Shown here: positions 1 through 6,567 of the stretch, one piece after another
Numbering within the stretch: the stretch's first letter is position 1
How the letters are laid out: every line of letters starts with the position of its first letter
Assembly: GCA_030039695.1 (NCBI GenBank)
Contig: JASHVB010000687.1
Span: 1 to 7,194 of the forward strand
Source: Acetobacteraceae bacterium
GTDB taxonomy: Bacteria; Pseudomonadota; Alphaproteobacteria; Acetobacterales; Acetobacteraceae
DNA: 7,194 nt
Direction of reading: 5' to 3'
Notes under the pieces: generated by a model
Told to the model about the DNA's origin: nothing
Seen by the model: the letters and a program-made list of their open reading frames with translations, nothing else
Databases searched by the model: none
Position numbers and translations under genes: made by a program

Positions 1-167
1 GTCGGCACCGATCGGGCCCTTTGGATCGAACAATGCGATGTGCATCAGCGGCACCCGCGCCGGTTCGATCCGGCGCCGCGCACGGCCATGCGCGGCGAGA
101 CAACCACGATATCCAACATACTCCGCCCCAGCTTATGCGTCCCCTGCTGGGCGAGAGATCTATGCGT

Positions 168-478
168 CTACTGAGCGGTATCAGATTGGACAAATCGTCC
201 CAGGTGCGCCGTGGTACACGGCGACCTGCATGCCAGGCATTCGTTCAGAGTGACGTTGGGTCGCACAGCGCCAAGCACCGAATCACGGCCGGGTTGCACG
301 CTCCAGCATGGCCGTTCTGTCCGCTCCTCCATCGTGCGGGTGAATGTCTTTTCTTCCATGACGTGCACGGTCCGCGTCAGTTCGCCGAAATGCGTCGACT
401 CGTCGAAGCCAATTTCGGCGATGCTTTCGGCAAAATCGCCGCATCCCTGGTGAGCCGACTCGCCAGGCAGATTCGTTC
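168..478 (-). pseudogene. possible gene remnant, minus strand
   Basis: Read on the minus strand from about 478 down to a stop at 168-170, this frame gives about 100 residues. The first half looks like ordinary protein: acidic, with well-spaced hydrophobic residues, for example DFAESIAEIGFDESTHFGEL followed by TRTVHVMEEKTFTRTMEER. Its third codon positions are richer in G/C than those of the overlapping plus-strand frame. The second half is Cys/Arg/Pro-rich and less convincing. A stop codon lies directly upstream, the only in-frame ATG or GTG codons come about 35 codons in, and no Shine-Dalgarno sequence is visible. I do not recognise the family. The best reading is a truncated or frameshifted remnant; chance openness in GC-rich DNA is the main alternative. 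Confidence 0.2.
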
Positions 479-590
479 ACGCGGTGCCGGACCAAATCGC
501 GCCGAAAGCGCGACCTCTCTGGTCCGAGGCGCGGCCCGAGAGTGCTCACGATGACTTGCGATCGGCGTGATCCCCGCGCGGCAGAGCCAC

Positions 591-608
591 AAATTAAGAT
601 CAAATTAA
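591..608. repeat. AT-rich 7-bp direct repeat with 11-bp period
   Basis: AAATTAA occurs at 591-597 and again at 602-608, separated by GATC, so the copies are 11 bp apart, about one helical turn. This is the most AT-rich spot in an otherwise very GC-rich region. It could be a regulator-binding or promoter element, but no gene start lies close by on either strand to anchor that role. Confidence 0.35.
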
Positions 609-899
609 TCGGTTCGTCCGCGAGTCCACTCATCGCCGGAAACCGGCGCCGCTGCTGCAAGGCCGTCGTTGCAGGAGTGGCGCAGGATCGCCGCCGCAAC
701 GGCAGCCCCGCGGCCTGTCCATCTCAAGTAAGGCGGCAGGCACTGAGAGTTCTCAAACGGTCACCGCACCGACGGACCTCATGGCGAGCGGGTCCTTCCC
801 GCGCGCGCCGAGGTTCCGCGCGCCGGGCACCATCCCCCTGGAGGCACCGGGCCCGATCCGACTCGACTCGATCGGCCTGTTCCTGTTATGTTCCGAACC

Positions 900-1124
900 A
901 TGGTCCAAGGCAGCTTCTTCCCTGTCCCCGAGCCCATTGTCGCTGATGCGGAGGTGGTCGAGACCTTGCGGACAGCGATTGCGGGCGCCGGGCGGCTGCC
1001 GCGCTCGGCAGACCTGCTGCTTTGCGGCTTATGCGCTGAATATTTGGTTGCCGAATTGCACAATGCCGGCCTCAGCATCGTGCGCATCCAGGCACGGGAT
1101 GGGGGCGCCTGTGGCGCGCGGTGA
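900..1124 (+). CDS. small hypothetical protein (74 aa)
   Basis: The ATG at 900 opens a 74-codon frame ending in TGA at 1122-1124. Another in-frame ATG at 888 would add four residues. I do not recognise the product. It has protein-like composition: a Pro/Val N-terminus, then probable helices around ADAEVVETLRTAIAGAG (about residues 15-31) and SADLLLCGLCAEYLVAEL (about 36-53), with good third-position GC. The last dozen residues (ARDGGACGAR) look like read-through into non-coding DNA, so the frame may be a truncated domain. Neither start has a Shine-Dalgarno sequence, and the frame is open without ATG back to about 555. Nothing in the neighbourhood suggests a role. It lies over 300 bp upstream of the nuclease gene and is unlikely to be in its operon. 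Confidence 0.3.
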   Translation: MVQGSFFPVPEPIVADAEVVETLRTAIAGAGRLPRSADLLLCGLCAEYLVAELHNAGLSIVRIQARDGGACGAR

Positions 1125-1437
1125 TCGGCATGCTGTATCGCCGGATACCTCTCGCATCTTGTGGCAAGCTCAAGATGACCAGCGGCCTGCGTCCGGCTTG
1201 GCCGTGGCCGAAACGGCATACCGTCCGCCTTTGGTGCCGCGGCCCATTCGCTGAAACGGTGATCGTCGTCGACGTGGCGATCAGCGCCGATGTCCACGCC
1301 CTGCAACGCCCTCGGGTGGTCGCACCACAGGACGAGCCCGGCGTCGTTGCCTGACGATCGCACGCCGCGGCCAGGAAGATTGTTCCCGGCGCGAGGATGG
1401 CTGATGCTCGCCGGGGCCTTCGGGTAAGGTTCTGGCA
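1125..1437. other. intergenic region upstream of the nuclease-ATPase operon
   Basis: No recognisable gene. A GTG-initiated plus frame at 1121-1354 has high third-position GC but no recognisable motif or Shine-Dalgarno sequence, and minus-strand frames across the same bases are equally open, so none can be chosen. The promoter of the operon should lie in the right part of this stretch, but I see no convincing -35/-10 pair. Confidence 0.4.
1424..1430 (+). promoter_or_regulatory. ribosome binding site of the nuclease gene
   Basis: GTAAGGT contains the purine core TAAGG, ending 8 bases before the ATG at 1438. It supports that start, where the protein begins directly with the conserved first strand of the phosphoesterase fold. 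Confidence 0.5.
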
Positions 1438-2661
1438 ATGAAATTTCTCCATGCGGCCGACATCCATTTAGACAGCCCGCTCGCCGGGTTGCTGGCACGT
1501 GCAGATTTACCGGAAGCGGTAATCCGTCACTGCACCCGCCGCGCCTTCGCCGCGATGATCGATCTGGCGCTCGAAGAGGATGTGGCGTTCGTTGTCATCG
1601 CTGGCGATCTCTACGACGGCGAGTGGAAGGATTTCTCGACCGGCTTGTTCTTCGCTGAGCAGATGCAACGGCTCGGCCGTCCGTGTTTCCTGCTGCGCGG
1701 CAATCACGATGCACGCTCACTGATCACGCGCCACCTCAAACTGCCCGACAACGTACGCGAGTTCTCATCGCGCACCTGCGACACATTTCACCTCGCTGAC
1801 ATCGGCGTCGCACTGCATGGGCACTCGTTTCCGAACCGGGCGGTGCCGGAGGATCTGTCGGCTGGTTACCGCGACCGCGTGGCCGGCATGCTCAACATCG
1901 GCGTCCTCCACACCTCGGCCGAGGATCCCGGCGAACATGAGACCTATGCACCCTGCAGCGTCGCGTCGCTGGCACTGAAGGGTTACGACTACTGGGCGCT
2001 TGGCCACATCCATGCGCGCCGCGTGTTATCGGAGCGGCCCTGGATCGTATTTCCCGGCAACATCCAGGGCCGCCATCCGAAAGAAAGCGGCGCAAAGGGT
2101 TGCACCTTGGTCACCGTCGAGGACGGCGCGGTAACTGCCGTGGAACACCGCGCCGTTGACGTGCTGCGGTGGACGACGTTAGCGGTCGATGCCGACGGCG
2201 CCGATCTCGTATCGCTCACCGGGCGCATCGCGACATCAGTCCGCATGGCCATCGAAGGTGCTGACGATCGGCCGGTATTGGCGCGTCTGGTCCTCACGGG
2301 CCGGTCCGATCTGCACGGCGCTTTGCTTGGTGACGCCGAGCGTCTTGCCGCGGAGTGCCGCAACGCCGCGATCGAAGCGGGCGGCGCTCTTTGGGTGGAA
2401 TCGGTCCGCGTGCACACGCGTCCCAAGCCGCAACCCGCGGGAGACTCGCTGGCGCCGCTGAGGATGGCCTTCGAGGCCGGCCTCGACGATGCAGACACGG
2501 TCTCGCGCCTGCTGGATGACCTTGCCTCGCTCAGTCAGAAAGTACCGGCGCCGGCGCGCAGCATGCTGGATCTGCCGGAGACGGCCGAGGCGCTCCGGCG
2601 TCTGGCCGACGACGCATGGCAAATCGCCGCCGACGCACTGGCGGCCACCGAGCCGCCATGA
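1438..2661 (+). CDS. yhaO: DNA repair exonuclease, SbcD/Mre11-type metallophosphoesterase (YhaO type)
   Basis: A 407-aa nuclease of the Mre11/SbcD calcineurin-like phosphoesterase family, expected to cut DNA ends using two Mn2+ ions in the cytoplasm. All phosphoesterase motifs are visible in order: D8-x-H10 (HAADIHLDSPL), G56-D57 (AGDLYDG), G88-N-H-D91 (RGNHD), H158 (GVLHTS) and G189-H-I-H192 (ALGHIHAR). Hence the metal ligands D8, H10, D57, N89, H158, H190, H192 and catalytic H90 are all present. The motif PGNIQGRHPKE (206-216) after the last histidines is typical of the YhaO branch rather than classical SbcD. Residues from about 220 to 407 form the capping and partner-binding part, with a helical C-terminus. 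The start is set by the Shine-Dalgarno sequence at 1424-1430 and the family N-terminus. The next gene overlaps it by 4 bases and encodes the expected ATPase partner. The family is certain; the symbol is by resemblance. Confidence 0.93.
   Translation: MKFLHAADIHLDSPLAGLLARADLPEAVIRHCTRRAFAAMIDLALEEDVAFVVIAGDLYDGEWKDFSTGLFFAEQMQRLGRPCFLLRGNHDARSLITRHLKLPDNVREFSSRTCDTFHLADIGVALHGHSFPNRAVPEDLSAGYRDRVAGMLNIGVLHTSAEDPGEHETYAPCSVASLALKGYDYWALGHIHARRVLSERPWIVFPGNIQGRHPKESGAKGCTLVTVEDGAVTAVEHRAVDVLRWTTLAVDADGADLVSLTGRIATSVRMAIEGADDRPVLARLVLTGRSDLHGALLGDAERLAAECRNAAIEAGGALWVESVRVHTRPKPQPAGDSLAPLRMAFEAGLDDADTVSRLLDDLASLSQKVPAPARSMLDLPETAEALRRLADDAWQIAADALAATEPP
2658..2661 (+). promoter_or_regulatory. 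ATGA stop/start overlap (translational coupling)
   Basis: The ATG of the ATPase gene shares bases with the TGA of the nuclease gene. The preceding bases (GGCCACCGAGCCGCC) hold no good Shine-Dalgarno sequence, so ribosomes finishing the nuclease probably re-initiate here, linking the amounts of the two subunits. Confidence 0.7.
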
Positions 2662-5600
2662 GGCTTCGTCAACTCGACCTGCTGCGCTACGGGCACTTGT
2701 CCGATGTGACGTTGTCATTCCCGGACAATGTCCGGCTGCACGTTGTGCACGGCGTGAACGAAGCTGGGAAATCCACTGCGCTGGCGGCCATTGCCGATGC
2801 GTTGTTCGGCTTCAGTCATCGCACCGAGTTCGACTTTCTGCATGGTGCCCAGAACCTGCGCGTCGGTTTCACGCTCTCCGCGTGCGATGGCGCGGTTGCC
2901 AGCTTCGTGCGCCGCAAGGGCCGCCGCGACACGCTGCGTGACGCCAATGACCGGGCCGCGCCGGATGATGCCCTGCGGAGGTTTCTTGGCGGCGCCGGTC
3001 GCGACCGATTCGAGCGCGGTTTCGGTCTGGATGGAACGCGCCTGCGCGAAGGTGGGCGCGAACTGTTGCGACTTGGCGGCGAGGTCGGGGAAAGCCTTCT
3101 CGCCGGTGCCGGGCTATTGAACCTTCGTGCGGCACTGGCGCGTCTGGATGATGAGGCAAAGTCGCTGGTCGGCGACGGCCGCGGGCGGCGGCGCCTCTCC
3201 GAGACCGTCGATGCCTGGCGCCAGGCTCAGCGCGAAACCGAGGAGCGGGCGGTGGCGCCGCGCGCCTGGCAGGAGGCGGAGACGGCGCATGCCACAGCGG
3301 TCGCGGAACTGGCCAGCGTGCAAAGTCAAATTCGGGCCTTGGCCGAAGAGAGCAGCCGGCTGCAGCGTGTGCGTCGCGTCGCCCCGCTGCTGAGCCAACT
3401 GGGTGAGGCGCGTGCCAGCCTCGAGCAGCTTGCCGACGCGCCGCAGCTGCCGGCCGATGCGGCAAGCCGGTTTCACGCGCTGGTTGCGACGCGGCGTGAT
3501 GCCGGCAGAGACCTTGAGCGCGAGACCGCGGAGGTTCAGCGGCTCACCGCCGCGCGTGCAGCCTTGCCACACGATCCGGCGGTGGTTGCGCTGCAGGACA
3601 CGATCGACGCCCTTGTCCTGCAGCGCGCGGTCGTACTGCAGGCCGTGAACGACTTGCCTCAAAATCTCGCCCAGGTTGCGAATCTGCGCGCGAACGTCAT
3701 CGAGGCCGTCCGAGTGCTCGGCCTGTCGCTGAAGCCGGAGGCGGCACGCGACGCGGTCCCAACCGCTGGCATTTTGCGTACGGTGCAACAGCTGATACGC
3801 CGGCATGCCGCGTTGTCGGTCGCCATTGGATCGGCCGATCGCGCGCTGGGGGCCGCTCGGCACAGCCGCGAACAGGCGGCGCAGGTGCTCACAGCGTCGC
3901 CAGAGCCCGCCTCTCCTGAGTTGTTGCGTCGCACGATTGACGTGGCGCGTAGCGAAGGGCCACTGGACCGGGAGGTGGCTCGAGCGGAACGCGCGCTTGC
4001 AGAGGCTGAAAATGTTGTCGCCACGGCACTCGCGGCACTGCCGCTGTGGCGTCGTGACTTGGTGAGCCTCCTCCAGTGCCCGCTGCCGCTGCAGGCAGAG
4101 ACAGAGGCGGTCGCTGGGACGCTTGAATCTGCAAGAGAGCGGCTCGCTGGCGCCGGCAGGGAATTGGACGATCTCACCGCGGAGATCGCCGATCTGGAGA
4201 ACGAAATCGCCCGGTTCACCCGGGGCGACACGGTGCCCACCCCGGACGCGGTAGCGACCGCACGGGCGGCCCGTGACCAGGTCTGGCGAGCGATCCGTCG
4301 TATGCAGGAGGGAGGTGCGCCCACAGATTACGGGGGCAGTGACGCACTGCCGGCCGGGCACTTACCGGATGTCTTCGAGACGCTGCGCGATCAGGCCGAC
4401 CGGTTGGCCGATCGACGTGCGGACGAGGCGCAGCGAGTCGCGGACTTCCTCTCGGCGACCGAGCGTCTCGGTCGCGCCCGGGAGCGGCAGAAAGTCGCGG
4501 CCGAACGGCTCCACACCGCGCAGGCTGCAGCCACCGATGCAGAGACGATGTGGCGCACACTATGGGCGCCAACCGGATTGGAACCGTTGGCCCCGCCGGC
4601 GATGCTGGAGTGGCGCCGCGCCCGGGCGGAGATACTGCGTCGTGCCGAAGATGCGGCCGGTGCGCGAGGACAACGCGATGACCTCGCAGCGCGCCGTGAG
4701 AACGCCCGGACTGCACTGGCGGAACTGCTTCCTGATGGTCCGCCTCAGGAAACTCTCAGCGCCATGCTGGTTCGCGCCGAGACAGCCTGCGCCGCGGCCG
4801 AGGCCAACGTCGCAGAACATGCGATCCGCAAGAATGCCTTGCGCAATGCGGAAGCACAGCTGCCCGCACTCCAGGAGTCGCTCGATGCCGCGGGTAGCGC
4901 GATGGAAGCCTGGCGCCAGGATTGGTCGGAGGCACTGCGCCCGCTCGGCCTTGCCAATGACGCCAGCATCGACGCCGTTGAGGCGGCGCTTGAAGCCTGG
5001 GCGCGGATCGCCGAAGCCGGTCCGGCGTGGCGCACCGACGAAAATCGCATCGTGGCGTTGAACGCTGGTATTGAAGCGTACACGAAAGCCGTTGGTGCCG
5101 TGCTTACCCGGCTCGACGACGCCGTGACCGACGAACCTGCGCCGGTGGCCGCTGCGCGACTCGGCCGTCGTCTGGCGGAAGCCCGCAAGGCTGCGTCAGA
5201 GGCAGAGGACCTCGGCACGCGGATCGCAGACCATGAACGGGCAGCCGCGGATGCGGTGAACATCCTTCGCGACGTTGACGCGGAGCTTGAAGCGCTGCGC
5301 CGGCTCGCCAACTCGACGGACGATCCGGAACTGCAACGGGCGATCGAGCGGGCGCAACAACGTGACGCAACAACGGCAACGATCGCGCGCGCTGAGCAAT
5401 CGCTGGCGGCCGAGGGAGACGGGATGGCCGAGGCGGCGCTGCGTGCCGAGGCCGCACGAAGCGATCTCGATGCCGTGGTCGGGCGGCTGGCCGAGATAGA
5501 AATCCAGCAGGCCACACTGGGTGAGCGCCGCGAAGCTCTGAGCGCGCAGCGAACGCGAGCCGAGGCGGCGTTGGCTGAGTTGCGACAGGGCTACGACGCG

Positions 5601-6170
5601 GCAGCGGCCGCGCAACAAGCCGAGGATGCTCTCGCAGCGGCTCGGGATGCCGCTGAACGCTACGCGCGGCTGCACGTCGCCCGGGTGCTGCTGCGGTCGG
5701 GCATCGACCGGTTCCGCAAGGAGCAGCAGGGGCCACTGTTGCGGGCAGCCGGGCAGTATTTCGCGCTGCTCACCGGCGGCCGCTACGAGCGCTTATCGGT
5801 GGATTATGATGCGGCCGATCGGCCGGTGCTGGTGGCGATCCGCGACAATGGCACGGAATGTCCGGTCGAAGGCTTGAGTGAGGGAGCCCGCGACCAGCTT
5901 TATCTCGCCCTGCGCGTTGCCGCGGTGCAGGCGTACGCTGCGCAGGCCGAACCCTTGCCGTTCATTGCGGACGATCTGCTGGTGCATTTCGATGATATCC
6001 GCGCCGCGGCAGCGATCGCTTTGCTTACCGATCTTGGGAACACCACGCAGGTCATTCTGTTCACTCACCACGACCACATCGTGGCATTGGCCGACCGTCT
6101 GGAGGGGGTTGCGGTACAGAGCCTGCCGGCGGTTACGATCGATGCGGCCCCAACGCTGGTCAGCGTCTGA
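2658..6170 (+). CDS. yhaN: SMC/Rad50-like coiled-coil ATPase (YhaN type), partner of the nuclease
   Basis: A 1170-aa ATPase with split head domains and a long coiled-coil middle, as in Rad50/SbcC; it should bind the upstream nuclease and use ATP to control its action on DNA ends. The N-terminal head has Walker A GVNEAGKST (32-40) and the YhaN-like EFDFLHG (57-63). The middle is Ala/Glu/Arg-rich coiled coil, broken by typical YhaN segments around W543 and LWAPTGLEP (635-643). The C-terminal head has the signature-like LSEGARDQLYLAL (1073-1085), Walker B PFIADD with LLVHFDD (1101-1113) and the H-loop LFTHH (1134-1138). No CxxC zinc hook is present, so the arms are not joined as in Rad50. The ATG at 2658 overlaps the upstream TGA; it is preferred over an in-frame ATG at 2616, because the protein then begins with the conserved first strand (MRLRQLDLLRYG). 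There is no strong Shine-Dalgarno sequence, which suggests translational coupling. Confidence 0.93.
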   Translation: MRLRQLDLLRYGHLSDVTLSFPDNVRLHVVHGVNEAGKSTALAAIADALFGFSHRTEFDFLHGAQNLRVGFTLSACDGAVASFVRRKGRRDTLRDANDRAAPDDALRRFLGGAGRDRFERGFGLDGTRLREGGRELLRLGGEVGESLLAGAGLLNLRAALARLDDEAKSLVGDGRGRRRLSETVDAWRQAQRETEERAVAPRAWQEAETAHATAVAELASVQSQIRALAEESSRLQRVRRVAPLLSQLGEARASLEQLADAPQLPADAASRFHALVATRRDAGRDLERETAEVQRLTAARAALPHDPAVVALQDTIDALVLQRAVVLQAVNDLPQNLAQVANLRANVIEAVRVLGLSLKPEAARDAVPTAGILRTVQQLIRRHAALSVAIGSADRALGAARHSREQAAQVLTASPEPASPELLRRTIDVARSEGPLDREVARAERALAEAENVVATALAALPLWRRDLVSLLQCPLPLQAETEAVAGTLESARERLAGAGRELDDLTAEIADLENEIARFTRGDTVPTPDAVATARAARDQVWRAIRRMQEGGAPTDYGGSDALPAGHLPDVFETLRDQADRLADRRADEAQRVADFLSATERLGRARERQKVAAERLHTAQAAATDAETMWRTLWAPTGLEPLAPPAMLEWRRARAEILRRAEDAAGARGQRDDLAARRENARTALAELLPDGPPQETLSAMLVRAETACAAAEANVAEHAIRKNALRNAEAQLPALQESLDAAGSAMEAWRQDWSEALRPLGLANDASIDAVEAALEAWARIAEAGPAWRTDENRIVALNAGIEAYTKAVGAVLTRLDDAVTDEPAPVAAARLGRRLAEARKAASEAEDLGTRIADHERAAADAVNILRDVDAELEALRRLANSTDDPELQRAIERAQQRDATTATIARAEQSLAAEGDGMAEAALRAEAARSDLDAVVGRLAEIEIQQATLGERREALSAQRTRAEAALAELRQGYDAAAAAQQAEDALAAARDAAERYARLHVARVLLRSGIDRFRKEQQGPLLRAAGQYFALLTGGRYERLSVDYDAADRPVLVAIRDNGTECPVEGLSEGARDQLYLALRVAAVQAYAAQAEPLPFIADDLLVHFDDIRAAAAIALLTDLGNTTQVILFTHHDHIVALADRLEGVAVQSLPAVTIDAAPTLVSV

Positions 6171-6221
6171 ACCGGTCAGGTTTAACTTCTGGCAGACGCC
6201 TCTCTGAACGTGCCGGGTCGC

Positions 6222-6236
6222 GCCTTACGGTAAGGC
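6222..6236. terminator. short hairpin after the operon, possible terminator
   Basis: GCCTTA-CGG-TAAGGC forms a perfect 6-bp stem with a 3-base loop, 51 bases after the ATPase stop. No T-run follows on either strand, so it is not a classical intrinsic terminator; it could still be a 3'-end stabilising or pausing hairpin. It lies just past the end of the minus-strand fragment at 6239 as well. Confidence 0.3.
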
Positions 6237-6238
6237 AG

Positions 6239-6450
6239 TCACACGACTTGAAGGAACACTCCAAGGCGAAGGAATGCCGCGTCACCGGCGTGATAGGTCT
6301 GCACCCAGCGGATGAGCTGCGCCTCATCAGTCATACGATCAGAGACGAGATGACCGAGGCGCGCTGGGCGGGCGGTCCGTCGGCAGCCGACGAGATGCGT
6401 CAGGACGGGGAATAGCTTCTCGGTATCTGTTGCGATCGTGCTGTCACGAT
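6239..6450 (-). pseudogene. possible gene remnant, minus strand
   Basis: On the minus strand a frame ends at a TGA at 6239-6241 and gives a protein-like C-terminal stretch of about 65-70 residues, including TEKLFPVLTHLVG and then SDRMTDEAQLIRWVQTYHAG and DAAFLRLGVFLQVV. Hydrophobic residues are spaced as in amphipathic helices, and third-position GC (roughly two thirds) is close to that of the nuclease gene. The frame stays open up to 6691, but that upstream part runs antisense through the start of the cupin gene, is Arg/Pro-rich and is not convincing. I do not recognise the family. An internal ATG at about 6340 could start a 34-residue peptide. The likeliest explanations are a truncated remnant of a gene or a chance open frame; no Shine-Dalgarno sequence supports any start. 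Confidence 0.27.
6435..6450. promoter_or_regulatory. 16-bp perfect palindrome, possible operator
   Basis: ATCGTG-CTGT-CACGAT is a perfect inverted repeat of 6-bp arms around 4 bases, centred about 125 bases upstream of the cupin ATG. Its size and symmetry fit a dimeric regulator site, or a small RNA hairpin. No well-matched -35/-10 pair lies beside it, so the operator role is inference. Confidence 0.3.
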
Positions 6451-6554
6451 TCGGATTCCTCCGCTGGACAAGGCCTATTCTTGCGAAGAGAAGGCTGGTG
6501 TCGCCAAGCGTGTCCTGCGTCGCTGTATCACCCTCGGTTCGTTCCTTGGCATTC

Positions 6555-6560
6555 GGGAGA
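6555..6560 (+). promoter_or_regulatory. ribosome binding site of the cupin gene
   Basis: GGGAGA lies 7 bases before the ATG at 6568. It is a strong purine-rich Shine-Dalgarno match and decides this start over in-frame upstream starts as far as 6430. Confidence 0.65.
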
Positions 6561-6567
6561 CCCCAGT

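Larger units (their letters stand above)
1..899. other. gene-poor region, no confident gene
   Basis: No product is recognisable in this 0.9-kb stretch. Several frames are open on both strands, as expected in high-GC DNA, but none combines a start codon, a Shine-Dalgarno sequence and a known motif. Plus frame 2 is open from the window edge to a TGA at 251-253 and ends with a Tyr/Pro/Ala-rich stretch (ERYQIGQIVPGAPWY), so it could be the 3' end of a gene lying to the left; its third-position GC is only about half, so support is weak. Plus frame 3 is open at 21-554 with an Arg-rich, low-quality product. A minus-strand fragment at 168-478 looks more protein-like and is listed separately. The only conspicuous non-coding element is the AT-rich repeat at 591-608. 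The region may be decayed genes or a spacer. Confidence 0.45.

Noticed and set aside
21..554. A 177-codon plus-strand frame starting at 21.
   Set aside because: The product is Arg/Ala/His-rich without motifs, has no ribosome binding site, and its third-position GC is lower than that of the antisense fragment inside it.
779..1498. A 239-codon minus-strand frame overlapping the start of the nuclease gene.
   Set aside because: It has no recognisable motif, is rich in Arg/Pro/Ser, and overlaps the certain start of the nuclease gene; there is no reason to prefer it over other open frames there.
2616..2657. A longer start for the ATPase at an in-frame ATG at 2616 (14 extra residues).
   Set aside because: The extra residues are Arg-rich and lie inside the nuclease gene; the ATG at 2658 matches the family N-terminus and gives the usual 4-base overlap.
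3114..4361. A 415-codon open frame on the minus strand.
   Set aside because: It lies fully antisense to the ATPase gene, whose motifs are clear; its product is Arg/Gln-rich without motifs, as expected from an antisense frame in GC-rich DNA.
4745..5736. Long minus-strand frames of 210-256 codons.
   Set aside because: They are Ser/Arg/Ala-rich antisense shadows of the coiled-coil part of the ATPase.
2658..6170. Reading the pair as a new defence system.
   Set aside because: The motifs match the known YhaO/YhaN nuclease-ATPase families, and no defence genes, mobile element or toxin gene sits beside them.
6430..6567. A longer start for the cupin gene at 6430.
   Set aside because: The added 46 residues are not cupin-like, and a good Shine-Dalgarno sequence directly precedes the ATG at 6568.
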